DNA from: Branchiostoma floridae
Lineage: Eukaryota; Chordata; Leptocardii; Amphioxiformes; Branchiostomatidae
Length of the DNA stretch: 64,000 nucleotides
Assembly (NCBI RefSeq): GCF_000003815.2
Contig: NC_049990.1
Coordinates: forward strand, 924,830-988,829
Reading direction: 5' to 3'
A program made the translations under genes and the position numbers. Position 1 is the stretch's first letter. The number at the start of each line of letters is the position of its first letter. The notes under the pieces are model-generated. The model did not search any database, was not told where the DNA came from, and was given only the letters and a program-made list of their open reading frames with translations. Of the stretch, positions 54,611-64,000 are shown piece after piece.

Positions 54611-54825
54611 ACTTTTGCGGTGGTTTCATTTTCGCGATGACATGACCGTCGCGAAGTCATTACACAACAAATATACAACTGCAATGTTTACAGCGAATAT
54701 TCTACTATAACCAGTGATCACGGCGAATGTACAATTTACATGTCTCAACCGCGAATAATGGAAAACATCGCGAAAATTAAAACCTGATTTTTCCCTTCAA
54801 CGCGAAAAAGAACCACCGCGAAAGT
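54611..54825. mobile_element. MITE with ACTTT(C/T)GCGGTGGTT inverted ends
   Basis: The left end ACTTTTGCGGTGGTTTCATT and the right end GAACCACCGCGAAAGT are inverted copies. The inside is rich in CGCGAA motifs. 215 bp, no protein. Target duplication not clear. Confidence 0.75.
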
Positions 54826-55358
54826 CAATGGTAATAACCACTACGTCATCGTCAGCTAATCAGAAAGACGACTAAAAATAGACAATAAGGTTGCACTTCT
54901 GGTGGCGATTTTGACCTTACAATTTCAATACAGTTATTCACTACTACTAACATCTACGAATCGGACATTGCAAGAGGTGCCATGCACTCCACTATAAGTT
55001 ACTTGGCCATGCTCACCTGCTAATTTCACTGCAACAGGTTGTCCATGGCAACCCACGGGTAAGATATCATGATTGTAAAATTAATACAGGCTATAACCGT
55101 GGTCTGTGACACTTTCTTAGAAATTTAAATTTAATCTCATACAGATTTTACCTACTAGTTTTCCAGAAAGTCTGGGTACTGTTGCAAGCGTATCTGATTG
55201 TGGGAAGATGATACACATACAATCAATGCCAAATGACTTTTGAGGAGGCCCTTGCACCTTCCGGCACCATGTGGTCAATTTTCTTTTAGAATGAAGCATT
55301 TCTGCAGGTTACGCATAAACTTTATGTGTTTCTTCCACAACAAAAACACCCTTATCTT

Positions 55359-55476
55359 CTCCAGTCTTCTTCAGTACGACTGCCCAAGTGATCACGTGAC
55401 CTAATTCAAGCTTAACGTAAGCGATGGTATCACGTGATTAATGCTATACGTTCAGTCTTCCTGAAGAAGACTGGAG
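55359..55476. repeat. Short inverted-repeat element (118 bp)
   Basis: CTCCAGTCTTCTTCAG at 55359-55374 is perfectly inverted at 55461-55476, with two ATCACGTGA-type palindromes between. Probably a small foldback element. Confidence 0.7.
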
Positions 55477-55655
55477 ACCTAGTCACAAATTTGGTATTCC
55501 GATTGTTCGTGTTGAAAACAGTCAAATTCTGCCGTATGGTAGTTTGATTTAATCTAGATTGGAGCCGCAAAGTTACAAAATGTTCTAAAGGTTTCATGTC
55601 ACCATTAGGAATTGCTGCTTCATATTTTTAGACACAGAGAAAGATGGAGTTTTTC

Positions 55656-55787
55656 TTAGGCGTCGAACCTCCACCGCTGCGAGTCCTGCCCTGTGCAGCG
55701 GACGGCCTTGACCTCTTTCTTCTCCTGTCGCTCCTCGGGGTCAAAGTGCAGGCACTTGCCGTGGTAGGCATTGTAAACGGAGCCGTC
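55656..55787 (-). CDS. GALNT: GALNT terminal exon (lectin gamma repeat, stop TAA)
   Basis: Begins after [22 protein letters not shown] ... [10 protein letters not shown], stop at 55656-55658. 43 codons plus stop. It carries the last CLHF and QxW motifs of the ricin-type lectin domain. Confidence 0.95.
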   Translation of the reverse strand, partial: DGSVYNAYHGKCLHFDPEERQEKKEVKAVRCTGQDSQRWRFDA

Positions 55788-58700
55788 CTGCACAGAGGTC
55801 AATGTCAGAGGTCAGATAAGTACAACTGCCGTGCGTTGCATCTTATTCGCGAGTTAGAACCATTCGTTACTTCAGGAAATTCGCATAGAACATTTTGAAT
55901 CATTATCATAGGATAAAATCTCTCCTCAAGATAAAGTAACAAAAGCTTGGGTGCCATCCGATTTCTACCGGGGCTCCTTACACTCGATATATTTTTTTAG
56001 GGTAAATAAACAAAAATGCCAAAGCCACAAACTGAGAACCATTACATGTTTGATCCATGGACCACGCCTCTTAACTTGTCTGCTCTCCCTTTATTTTCTG
56101 AACGAACTCTGAACCATGACCCTTTGGAACCCGTACCTCTGAACCATGACCCCTCACCTCTCTGATCTGCCATTTTTGCTGTGCGGGTACGTTATTACCC
56201 GAGGTGCAGTGCATCAGCACCACGAACTCCCCTCCTTGCGCCTCCACACACATCTCCTTCCCTCCTGTGTTGTGCCGGAACTCCTCGCGGCTGTTCAGCT
56301 CAAAATACTGGATAGGAAACAAAATAGCATTTTTCAACACACTCGTTTTTTTTCTTTACACGCGTTTTTCTCCCCCCTCTCCTATGCTATTATTTGAAGC
56401 ATAGAAATGTCGACACGACGCTGCGAACGTTAGATGCAAAATTATATTTTTCTACCGACGTTTCTTCAGATTCTCTGATGGTTTTATCAGCCTGAGGACA
56501 AAGCAAACATTAAAATACCTGACACGCCTTGTCGCATTGGAAACTTCACTTTGCCTTGACGAAGACAGCAATGTCGGTAAAGACAAATATGTGTAACAAG
56601 GAAAAATAGCTTAAGTTGAACATTTAATTGATGGAATTCGATCGAACTTAATGGAATTAGTTACGGGTGTTGGAAAGACATCTTGTTATTTGGCCTTAAC
56701 TAGGCAATCATGCTGAATTAAGTTGTCCTCACCTGATTCCCGCCCATGCCGTGACATCCCCACATGGTGGGTCTTTTCCCGGCATTCTCTGCACCCTCAG
56801 AGTCGAAGCAGAGGTTTGAGGCACTGTTTCGTAACTGCAGAAAATATTCACATTTTAGGAGAGCTGGTATCACCCGAACAAATGACGATTGCGACTGATT
56901 CAAAATACCTCATGATGAAAACACCTGTCACATAACACAGGTTTGACATACCAGGGCCTACAGTGCAGTTAATGTTTCTCACTGCACCCAGGTAACAGAC
57001 ATTACAATGGCGAAAAACTAACCGAGAGTGTCTTGAAGCTTTCAGTCATTGTAGTAATATTAGGAAACCGAGTCCTATCGGTATATAAGGTATTTGGAAT
57101 ATTTCTAACTCCTCTTAGATGGCAGCTAGCTTTGAAGGAAGTTTTTCCATTCTATACTCAATTCTCGGGTCTTTGAGAATGGAACATGTTAAACGGTCTA
57201 TTGGTTTACTCCCCCAAGCAGAGGTTCGGCTCCGGTTGTTTTTTAAATGTGTATTTAGACATAAAGAAAACGGTACAAAATAGAAAGACCGATAAAAAGG
57301 TAAACAAAAGTAAAAAAAACAGCCTGAACCTCTGCTTGGATAAGGTATTGTTTCTTTCTTGTAATCTCAACATAATATAATATGCTAATTCCCTACTCAC
57401 CGCGCCCGAGCGGCCAGGCCTGTCCTCGGGAACGTACATGTCCGGCATGATGGTCTGCATGAACCACTTGAAGGGTTTACAGTGAAGCTTGTCCTTCAGG
57501 TCTAGTCGTGCAGAGACGTCACCGTACCTCTCCTGAAACGAAACGGAAATGACGTCAGGGATACCGGAAATGACGCACAAACGGTTTGCAGTGAAGCTTG
57601 TCCTTTAGGTCTAACCTGGCAGACACGTCTCCGTACCTCTCCTGTAACGAAACGGAATTGACGTAAGGGATATCGCAAATGACGGCATCCGTACTGACCA
57701 TTTTGGTGCGTGGGTTCTTCCTGTAGAACATCTTTTTCTAATAGTCCATCCGGAGAAAAACAACAGCAGCAGCAGAATACTAGTACCATCTGTACTGACA
57801 CACCAGCCAACCAGCAGGCCTTGGACATTTTTCTTGATCAGCTACCACACATACAAATTGCGAAAAGGAAGCACTGTAAGAACCTGATAGGCTTACTGGG
57901 NNNNNNNNNNNNNNNNNNNNNNNNNNNNNNNNNNNNNNNNNNNNNNNNNNNNNNNNNNNNNNNNNNNNNNNNNNNNNNNNNNNNNNNNNNNNNNNNNNNN
58001 TTGGGAACGAGTGAGGGGAACGAGGCCTGAACACGTGACCCACCCTGGAGCAGGGCATGATCTCCAGGTTCCCGCCACATTGCCAGATCTGCAGAAGGAC
58101 AAGAAAAATACAACATGAATGGTAATAAAAAATCGAACTTCCTGGCACGTTTGAACGATTGTCGAAGTCACGTATACACAAGATCACTTGTCAATAAGAT
58201 CACATGGCTGTAACTCTCGCGAGTGTAAGCTCGGAAATGACTGGTCCTGATGATCATTGATCCTGAAGAAGGCGACAGTGGTCGTTGAAAAGTTGCTCCA
58301 TGTATGACTTCAAGTTAAAGTTAGTATATTTTTCAATGTTTCAACTTTTCATCAGCAATTTTGGCTGAAAACAATTTTCATCCAAAACGTTCTAACGGAT
58401 CTGTTCCATGCAAGGCAATTTGACCACTTCTAGGCAATGAAAACTAAGTTGTAAAGGTATAAACACTAGTACTAGTGCTACACTGAAGAATACTGTAAAG
58501 GATCTAAGACGTATTGGAAGAAAGTTCAGCATTGCACTAAGAGTTGGTAAAGTTCAAAAGTAGATATGTTCTTGAATGATGCAAGTTTTCATTAGCCATT
58601 GTGTGTTTGATTCGGGACAGGACAACTTAAGACTACCGTTAACGATTACAGTGGTGTTGCACGTATGTATTGGTTTTTCCACCGGGATCTTTGAAAAAGG

Positions 58701-60176
58701 CCAGCCAGGCAACATGTATACGCAACACTGGCTAAATGAAAACATGTAAACAAACAAACAAACAAACAAACAAGACGTACCCTGAAGGACATCTCTAGGT
58801 TCTCCCCTCCCCATACGTCCATCCCGGCGTCGTACGTGCCGATGTGCTCGAAGTACCACTTGTCGATGGCGAACAGACCCCCCGCCATGGTCGGCGACCT
58901 GCAGGGCAGACAGGGTTTACACTCACGTGATCGTAACGCAACTATTGTCCGCCATGTTGGATAGTTAAACCTAGGTGTACCTGATGATTAGCATGGATTA
59001 CCTGCGCCTAAAAGGTTATGTTTTCATCGACGAATCTTTATTGTATAATATGATTGAAAATTGATCATTTTACTCAGATTCAACGTTAACGTTGTAACGA
59101 TCATGATCACCAAAATGCACGACTCAGGTGAACTTCCATTAGATGACGCAGACTGACGTTACCAGTTTGTGCTTAAAGACGCCATCAGTCCGTTCGTACC
59201 TGACGGGGTCCACAGGAGACTTCCTCCTGCTGCGCTCGTAGTCAGGGATGAGGCCCCAGGTGAAGGTCAGCCTCCAGTCGAAGATACCCCGCTGCACCTG
59301 TGCAAGTATGTTTATCAATATATTTCTGCACATTTAGTTGGACTATCTATTTAGTCTGTGCTCCTCTTATAGGACAGGTTCTATGGGTAGAAGCTATCCT
59401 GCGAGTCGAAGATGCATCTGTGAGATGAGTGTGTTAAATTATCCATCAGTTTCTGCACATTCAGTTGGACTATCTAGTTAGTCTGTGCTTCAACCAATGG
59501 AACCTCTTGAGTCAAATATGCCTCACTGTGCGGCCACTCGAATCCTAACCCTAACCCTAACTACAACCCTAACCCTAACCCCTAAAAACATGGCATGGTG
59601 TGTTAGCCTAACCTTAAGCCTAAACCTAAGCCTAACCCTTACCCCTAGCCCTAGCCCTAGCACTAGCCCTAGCCCTAGCCCTAGCCCTAACCCTAGCCCT
59701 AGCCCTCACTCCTTACCCCTAACCCAAACAAGTATACCTCCATGGTGTGTTGGTACTCGAACGTCTTCCAGTCGAGCACGTCAATCACTGGTGTCACGAC
59801 ATTGGACCGGTTTTCGGCAATCCGGGCCAGCAATGGTTCCAGCCACTGAAAATAGAGAAGCCAAGCGTTTCGACATTGCACCAATTTTCGGCAGTAGAGA
59901 ACCTAGGCTTAACTTAACAGCTAATGCCGCCTGCCTGTGTATTTTTTATTTTTTTGCAATTTCAGTAAAGAAATGACTAAGCAATCACAAATCCTTAAAA
60001 CCAGCCAACCTGCTCATGACATTCACAGTGCGAGTCCAGGAACGTGAGAACCTCTCCTCGCGCATGCGCAGCCCCCAGCAGCCTCGCTCGGATGAGGCCC
60101 TCCCTGCGAGTCGTCCGGACCAACCTCACGGCCCTGAGCTGCGACAGGTACATCTCTAGTGGCTCTTTCAGGTGGT
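55656..60176 (-). CDS. GALNT: Polypeptide N-acetylgalactosaminyltransferase, 3' part of a multi-exon gene
   Basis: Golgi type II membrane enzyme family that transfers GalNAc from UDP-GalNAc to Ser/Thr and starts mucin-type O-glycans. Eight complete or partial coding exons with GT-AG junctions and matching phases were placed at 60176-60010, 59845-59738, 59297-59200, 58898-58781, 58088-58001 (then gap), 57532-57401, 56834-56733, 56307-56158 and a ninth, terminal exon at 55787-55656. Visible are the DSH metal site (LTFLDSHCE), the Gal/GalNAc-T motif ([12 protein letters not shown]), SRVGHVFR, and a C-terminal ricin-type lectin domain with [12 protein letters not shown] and QRWRF. Not found: the cytosolic tail, anchor and first catalytic exons (beyond the window) and the exon for the AEVWMDEYK-type region. 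The paralogue number is not resolved. Confidence 0.95.
56158..56307 (-). CDS. GALNT: GALNT lectin-domain exon
   Basis: 50 codons, phase 0-0, between CTATCCAG and GTGAGG. Reads [13 protein letters not shown] ... [10 protein letters not shown] ... AQQKWQIRE. Confidence 0.95.
56733..56834 (-). CDS. GALNT: GALNT lectin-domain first exon
   Basis: 34 codons, phase 0-0, from [14 protein letters not shown] to [10 protein letters not shown]. The CHGMGGNQ motif is characteristic of GALNT lectin domains. Confidence 0.95.
57214..57339. mobile_element. MITE in a GALNT intron, CCAAGCAGAGGTTC ends
   Basis: CCAAGCAGAGGTTCGGCTCC ...TTGTTTTTT is inverted at the other end (AAAAACAGCCTGAACCTCTG, CTTGG). The same AACCTCTGCTTGG motif recurs near 14,135, 14,918, 28,912, 41,813 and 47,250, so it seems to be a dispersed family. 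Confidence 0.7.
57401..57532 (-). CDS. GALNT: GALNT catalytic-lectin linker exon
   Basis: 44 codons, phase 0-0, acceptor CGTTTCAG and donor GTGAGT. Reads [20 protein letters not shown] then [20 protein letters not shown], matching the YGDVS...CKPFKWY region of the family. Confidence 0.95.
57578..57641 (-). pseudogene. Partial tandem copy of the GALNT linker exon
   Basis: 109 bases upstream of the real exon, acceptor CGTTACAG is followed by a second version encoding [20 protein letters not shown], then F and a GTGCGT donor-like site; 63 bases in phase 0. It has mostly synonymous differences from the real exon. It may be dead, or an optional exon. Confidence 0.75.
57901..58000. other. Assembly gap (100 N) in the GALNT gene
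   Basis: Cuts the exon ending in SPHSFP. The family's AEVWMDEYK region is not found on either side, so the real gap probably contains at least one more exon. Confidence 0.8.
58001..58088 (-). CDS. GALNT: GALNT catalytic exon (partial)
   Basis: Begins phase 0 after [35 protein letters not shown], then gap. The His of SRVGHVF is the usual third metal ligand. Confidence 0.95.
58781..58898 (-). CDS. GALNT: GALNT catalytic exon with the Gal/GalNAc-T motif
   Basis: 118 bases, codon split AG|G with the previous exon. Reads [16 protein letters not shown] ... [14 protein letters not shown]; donor GTACGT. Confidence 0.96.
59200..59297 (-). CDS. GALNT: GALNT catalytic exon (VQRGIFDW)
   Basis: 98 bases: [20 protein letters not shown] then [12 protein letters not shown] plus AG of a split Arg codon; acceptor TTGCACAG, donor GTACGA. 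Confidence 0.95.
59543..59725. repeat. Telomere-like repeats in a GALNT intron
   Basis: CCCTAA repeats grading into CCCTAG, CCTAAG and CCCTTACC variants on the plus strand, ending only about 12 bases from the intron's 5' splice site at 59737. Degenerate, so an interstitial array, not a chromosome end. Confidence 0.9.
59738..59845 (-). CDS. GALNT: GALNT catalytic exon (WLEPLLARI)
   Basis: 36 codons, phase 0-0: [20 protein letters not shown] then [16 protein letters not shown]; acceptor TTTTCAG, donor GTATAC. Confidence 0.95.
60010..60176 (-). CDS. GALNT: GALNT catalytic exon with the DSH metal-binding motif
   Basis: 167 bases: AC of a split Asp codon, then [20 protein letters not shown] ... 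[16 protein letters not shown]; acceptor GTTCCAG, donor GTTGGC. Most 5' exon recognised in the window. Confidence 0.95.
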
Positions 60177-60345
60177 CTGGAACAGGTAACGACAGGTATG
60201 AAGCATATATAAAACTGTACATGACACAGGTACATCTCTTAAGGCTCTTTCAGGTGGTCTGCAAAAGGTAAGAACAGGTGTGAAACACACTCAATACAGG
60301 TACATCTCTAAAGGTTCCTTCAGGTGGTCTGCAAAAGGTAATTAA
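60143..60345 (-). repeat. Three tandem copies of the 5' end of the GALNT DSH exon
   Basis: The segment with acceptor CAG|ACCACCTGAA and the first 12 or so codons occurs at 60176 (real exon), 60258 and 60328 (exon-start positions). The second copy has an in-frame stop after HLKEP, the third reads [11 protein letters not shown] then stops. Periods are about 82 and 70 bases. Confidence 0.8.
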
Positions 60346-60468
60346 GGACAGGTATAAGGTACACCTTAAACAGGCCATTCTACCTATTGCTTTGAGTGAT
60401 CTGGTTAGGACAGGTGGCTACTACTTCGGCGTGCCACATTGGAGGCTCCGCCTCTGAGGCGGTACCAA

Positions 60469-60848
60469 AAATAAAGCCGTCCATCAAACACGCTCGACTA
60501 CAGGCTTCACTTTTTAACATTTCCGCCAGGGGGTGTTGGTGCCTTTGTCACTCCATCCCCACGACGACACTATTACAATCGGTACCGTTTAAAGCCGGAT
60601 ACGGGGATCGCTTTAGCCTGTTTGATGACACCAAGGATGGCATGTATCAAACAAGCTCGACTACAGGCCTCACTTATTAAAGTTTCCGCCAGGGGGCGTT
60701 GGTGCCTTTGTCACTCCATCCTCTCGACGACACTAGTATTTACAATCGCTACCGCTCAAAGCGCGGATACGGGGATCGCCTCAGCCTGTTTGATGACACC
60801 AAGGATGGCATGTATCAAACAAGCTCGACTACAGGCTTCACTTTTTAG
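60469..60848. repeat. About 163-bp tandem repeats, left array
   Basis: Part of one unit plus two complete units. Landmarks are TTTCCGCCAGGGGG, CACTCCATCC, TTTAAAGCCGGATACGGGGA, GATGGCATGTATCAAACAAG and CTCGACTACAGGC. Same family as 62390-62990. Confidence 0.9.
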
Positions 60849-62389
60849 CGACGCCTGATGGGCGAGCTTAATAGTATAGTGTGGAACCGTTTCGAAAGTA
60901 TTCTAAAAACTGTACAGGAATGTCAGGAATGTCAAAAGTCCGCGCGTGCGTAGTTGCATCATGCCGGACTGTACCATTACCTCCACGGGTAAGCTTTCCA
61001 GTCGCAGGACACATACCGCGGTACCGATATACGTGTGCACAGCAGTGTTTTCCGTATTCGCGCAAGGCGATTTTTGACTGATAGCCGTGCAAAATTGAGA
61101 AAAGCCTAGGACTTCAGACGTACCCGAATTGTAGTATGTAGTATGGTGGTCATGGAAATGTAAACATTTGAAATAGGGGGTAAAAGATTGTTGAAATATG
61201 TTTCTCGAAAAATGACCTGTGAGTCGTGGAAATCACTTCCGGGTTCGTTCGTGGTTTATGTGTCCAGGAGTTTGGAAAGTTTGGTGGCCTTCTTCACCCT
61301 TAATATCTTTGCTTCAAAAATACAAACTGATGTGTGAAACAGGCATTGTTTGAGCTTAAAACATGTGGGGGTTGTGAGATAGCGATGTGATAGTTACCTT
61401 CGCCAAGAAAGTTATATTTTGGCTAGCGTTTGTAGGTGTGTGCCGGTTGTACAAGACCACCATAGCTTAAGAACGCCTGGATGGATTGTATTGATATTCG
61501 GTATGTGGGTAGGTCTTGTTGAGACCTGGAAACGATAAGATTTTTGGCTTCCTATTAGCCTGCTACGGTACTGCAGCAAAACTTCCTGGTTTGATACCTC
61601 GAGTTCTGGACATGCTGCGGCTATGAATCTTAAGTGGTTGACAGCTCTTGATGCTGTAAGTAAGTGGTATAGGTTTGGGCCCCCTAGCGGCTTATTTTGG
61701 AACTGCAGGACAGGTGACTTAGGTGTCAGACTATTAAAGGGAATAGCCAAAGAAGGGGTAGACGGATTGTTATGGTTTTTGATATGTGGATAGGTTACGT
61801 GATGGTTAATATAATTGCATATTAATTATGAAGAATTATGCAGAGTGGAAGCTAATTTGCATAATAAATTGGGAAATTGTCTAAACATGCTCAGCTCAAT
61901 TAAAGGACCATTACAACATGTGACCTTTGTAACTGAGAAAGAGAAGGATATTGATAGATAAATACCTTATTTGCATAATTAATGAGAAAATGCTAACATA
62001 TATTGCGCATGTCTGTTGGAGATGATCAAGTTATATAGTTTATGCAAATGAGGGCCTTATTTGCATAATTCATGACAAACACAATTAATTCAGTAGAAAA
62101 ATATTTTTATCTATCTATATATCTATATGATATCGATACTGGCCGAAACCCTTTTTTAGCATATTGTTATTTAGCTAGAGTAAAATGAGGCCCTGATTTG
62201 TAAAATCGAAGCAATAACATTAGTTCACCCTTCACTCACAAGGGACCCCCTTTGACAGCAATGCTCTATGAACATCCATCGCCAGACGAATGGAATACGA
62301 CTATTAAAACCCATTAACAACAACAATCTATAAAACTTATAAACATTAAAACCGTCGCTATGGCAATAATTTTAATTGCCACACTTTTA
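60849..62389. other. Sequence between the two repeat arrays, no gene seen
   Basis: About 1.5 kb. Contains the element-like stretch at 61396-62100 and otherwise no recognisable coding sequence; no conserved GALNT 5' exon was found here. Confidence 0.5.
61396..62100. mobile_element. Repeat-derived sequence with TACCTTCGCCAAG end and ATTTGCATAAT motifs
   Basis: Starts TTACCTTCGCCAAGAAAG, contains CCCCTAGCGGC and several ATTTGCATAATT/TTATGCAAATGAGG motifs, like the 15713-16768 insertion. Boundaries uncertain. Confidence 0.4.
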
Positions 62390-62990
62390 AAAGTTTCCGC
62401 CAGGGGGCGTCGTTACCTTTGCCACTCCATCCCCACGACGACGTTGTTTACAATCGGTACCGTTTAAAGCCGGATACGGGGATCGCCTCAGCCTATTTGA
62501 TAATGTATCAAACAAGCTCGACTGCAGGACTCACTTATTAAAGTTTCCGCCAGGGGGCGTCGTTACCTTTGCCACTCCATCCTCACGACGACACTAGTAT
62601 TTACAATCGGTACCGTTTTAAGCCGGATACGGGGATCGCTCCAGCCTGTTTGATGACATCAAGGATGGCATGTATCAAACAAGCTCGACTACAGGCTTCA
62701 CTTTTGAACAATTCCGCCAGGGGGCGTTGTTGCCTGTCACTCCATCCCCACGACGACGTTGTTTACAATCGGTACCGTTTAAAGCCGGATACGGGGATCG
62801 CTCCAGCCTGTTTGATGACATGAAGGATGGCATGTATCAAACAAGCTCGACTACAGGCTTCACTTTTTAAAGTGTCCGCCAGGGGGCGTCGTTGCATTTG
62901 CCACTCCATCCTCACGACGACACTATTTACAATCGCTACCGCTCAAAGCCCGGATACGGGGATCGCTCCAGCCTATTTGATGACAAACAG
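62390..62990. repeat. About 163-bp tandem repeats, right array
   Basis: Four copies (starts about 62392, 62542, 62709, 62871) in the same orientation as the left array; the first is shortened. Confidence 0.9.
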
Positions 62991-64000
62991 CGGAACTCAT
63001 GTACAGCGTGATGATGGCTTTCCGCTACATTAAGCGGCAGTAAAACCCCTTTATGAGTTTGGCGCCGTAAAAATGAGGCTATGTGGGCGCGAAAATTGCA
63101 AATATTGAGCCACGGGATCATACCAAATAAACGAGACTTCTGGGGGGACACACATAAGGCATCGATTTTAGCTTGCTCTCTTGCTAAAGGTTGGTGATAT
63201 TGCCCCAATTTTCAAAGCACGAAGTGCGATTGTCTCTCTTTTTGAATGGCGGAACGAATCGAGATAAGAAAAGAACACCGTAAGAAAGACGTGCACAAAG
63301 CTACATGGTGATAAAACCGTGAAAATTCAACAAAGCAATCGGTGATAGCATGGCCTTGACGTCATACTAGCTATTAAGTTCAACGAGGCGTTTATAGTCG
63401 TTCCCTTAAACTCGTTTAGGGTGGAAGTATGGTAGCCCAATAAACTAAATAAGATGGGACCCAAGTGTTACAAACCAAATAAAGCTACACCTGTGCTTGC
63501 AGGTTATTCTGATCCTTTCTCAAGAAAGACCTGTGTGTCTGGAGAAGTAATTTAAAATATTAGTTTACACTGTCCAAATAGGAAGTGATAACAGCAACCA
63601 ATTGTGGTTCATTTTACTGGTAAATTCTCATCATTTTCTGCCTTCTTGCTCAACTCTACAAGTACCAGGCGATGTTGTAGTTGGCTTATGAATGGTAGAA
63701 TTAGACACAAATATTTCATCAGTTTAATTCGCCTGTCGTGTCCAAATTGTCCACAGTATCTTTCGGGAAACTTCTATTTTCGTAGCAACCCGCGAAGTCC
63801 CGTAAGAGATTACACTTCTACAGTGTTATTATCTATATCATAACGAGTTTAATGAAAGATCAGCCATATGTAAGATAAGAACAAGCGCACATCCGTTAGA
63901 AATACAAAGGGGGCACTATAAACAGCTCCCTGTCCACGAGAGATTGTGTACATATTGTCTAATGAATGCAGTGGAAAACGAAACACATTTTATCAGTCAG
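62991..64000. other. No gene seen
   Basis: No supported coding sequence, RNA gene or clear repeat. It may be intron of the GALNT gene, whose 5' exons lie beyond the window. Confidence 0.5.

Larger units (their letters stand above)
51616..55655. other. Intergenic region between RTK E and the GALNT gene (convergent)
   Basis: AT-rich. Holds the RTK E 3' UTR, a 396-N gap (53320-53715), one MITE (54611-54825) and a small inverted repeat (55359-55476). No coding sequence recognised on either strand. Confidence 0.6.

Noticed and set aside
59543-59725. Chromosome end
   Set aside because: The telomere-like repeats are degenerate and lie between two exons of the same gene.
59485-59976. Plus-strand Ser/Thr/Leu-rich frame
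   Set aside because: It is a translation of the telomere-like repeats and the antisense of a GALNT exon.
60868-61092. 5' exon of the GALNT gene or a separate small gene
   Set aside because: The reading frame has no GALNT motif and no splice context; it lies in repeat-flanked sequence.

Overview
The window looks like animal genomic DNA from an intron-rich, transposon-rich invertebrate chordate; amphioxus (Branchiostoma) is my best guess. This is inferred from the tandem receptor tyrosine kinase (RTK) expansion, the deuterostome-style domain mixtures, compact GT-AG introns and many short inverted-repeat elements. I could not run a database search. The sequence is a draft assembly with eight runs of N, several of them clearly wrong in size.

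Positions 1-48,900 hold a tandem array read from the minus strand. Three duplicated units (about 16.8, 14.0 and 12.4 kb) each carry one single-exon RTK gene (A 468-3396, B 17257-20191, C 31290-34115) and one single-exon leucine-rich-repeat (LRR) receptor gene (A 8992-12393, B 25474-28092, C 38050-40935). A fourth RTK (D, 43726-46855) follows, and a fifth (E, 48922-51615) lies head to head with D on the plus strand. The RTKs read: signal peptide, cadherin-like domain, variable segment with an Ig-like domain, EGF, Ig-like domain, three EGF-like modules, transmembrane helix, tyrosine kinase, and a C-terminal PDZ-ligand-like ETVV/ETVL. The LRR proteins have a signal peptide, about nine LRRs, one transmembrane helix and a long cytoplasmic tail of roughly 27-33-residue repeats that present many SH2-ligand-like tyrosine motifs (YEDI/YEDV and YxxM). 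RTK B looks like a pseudogene, LRR B has lost its tail end to a 5-base deletion, and RTKs A, D and E are probably intact behind assembly gaps.

Between the genes each unit carries a conserved noncoding block, a 51-bp minisatellite (7, 9 and 5 copies) and unit-specific transposon insertions. These include a 1.9-kb inverted-repeat element with a LINE tail inside, a 360-bp hAT-like MITE with an 8-bp target duplication, a tRNA-like SINE head, and truncated LINEs. The patterns of sharing conflict between segments (promoters A=B, variable segments B=C and A=D, LRR genes A=C), so the array looks like a mosaic shaped by conversion or unequal exchange.

From 55,656 to beyond the last recognisable exon at 60,176 the minus strand carries the 3' part of a conventional multi-exon polypeptide N-acetylgalactosaminyltransferase (GALNT) gene; its 5' exons lie outside the window. 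Two of its exons are preceded by tandem partial copies of themselves with splice acceptors, and one intron holds telomere-like repeats. From 60,400 to 64,000 there are about 160-bp tandem repeats and repeat-derived sequence, with no gene I can support.

A testable idea is that adjacent LRR receptors with phosphotyrosine-rich tails and RTKs with diversified ectodomains form a co-evolving signalling cluster. Only the structure is visible here; the joint function is inference.
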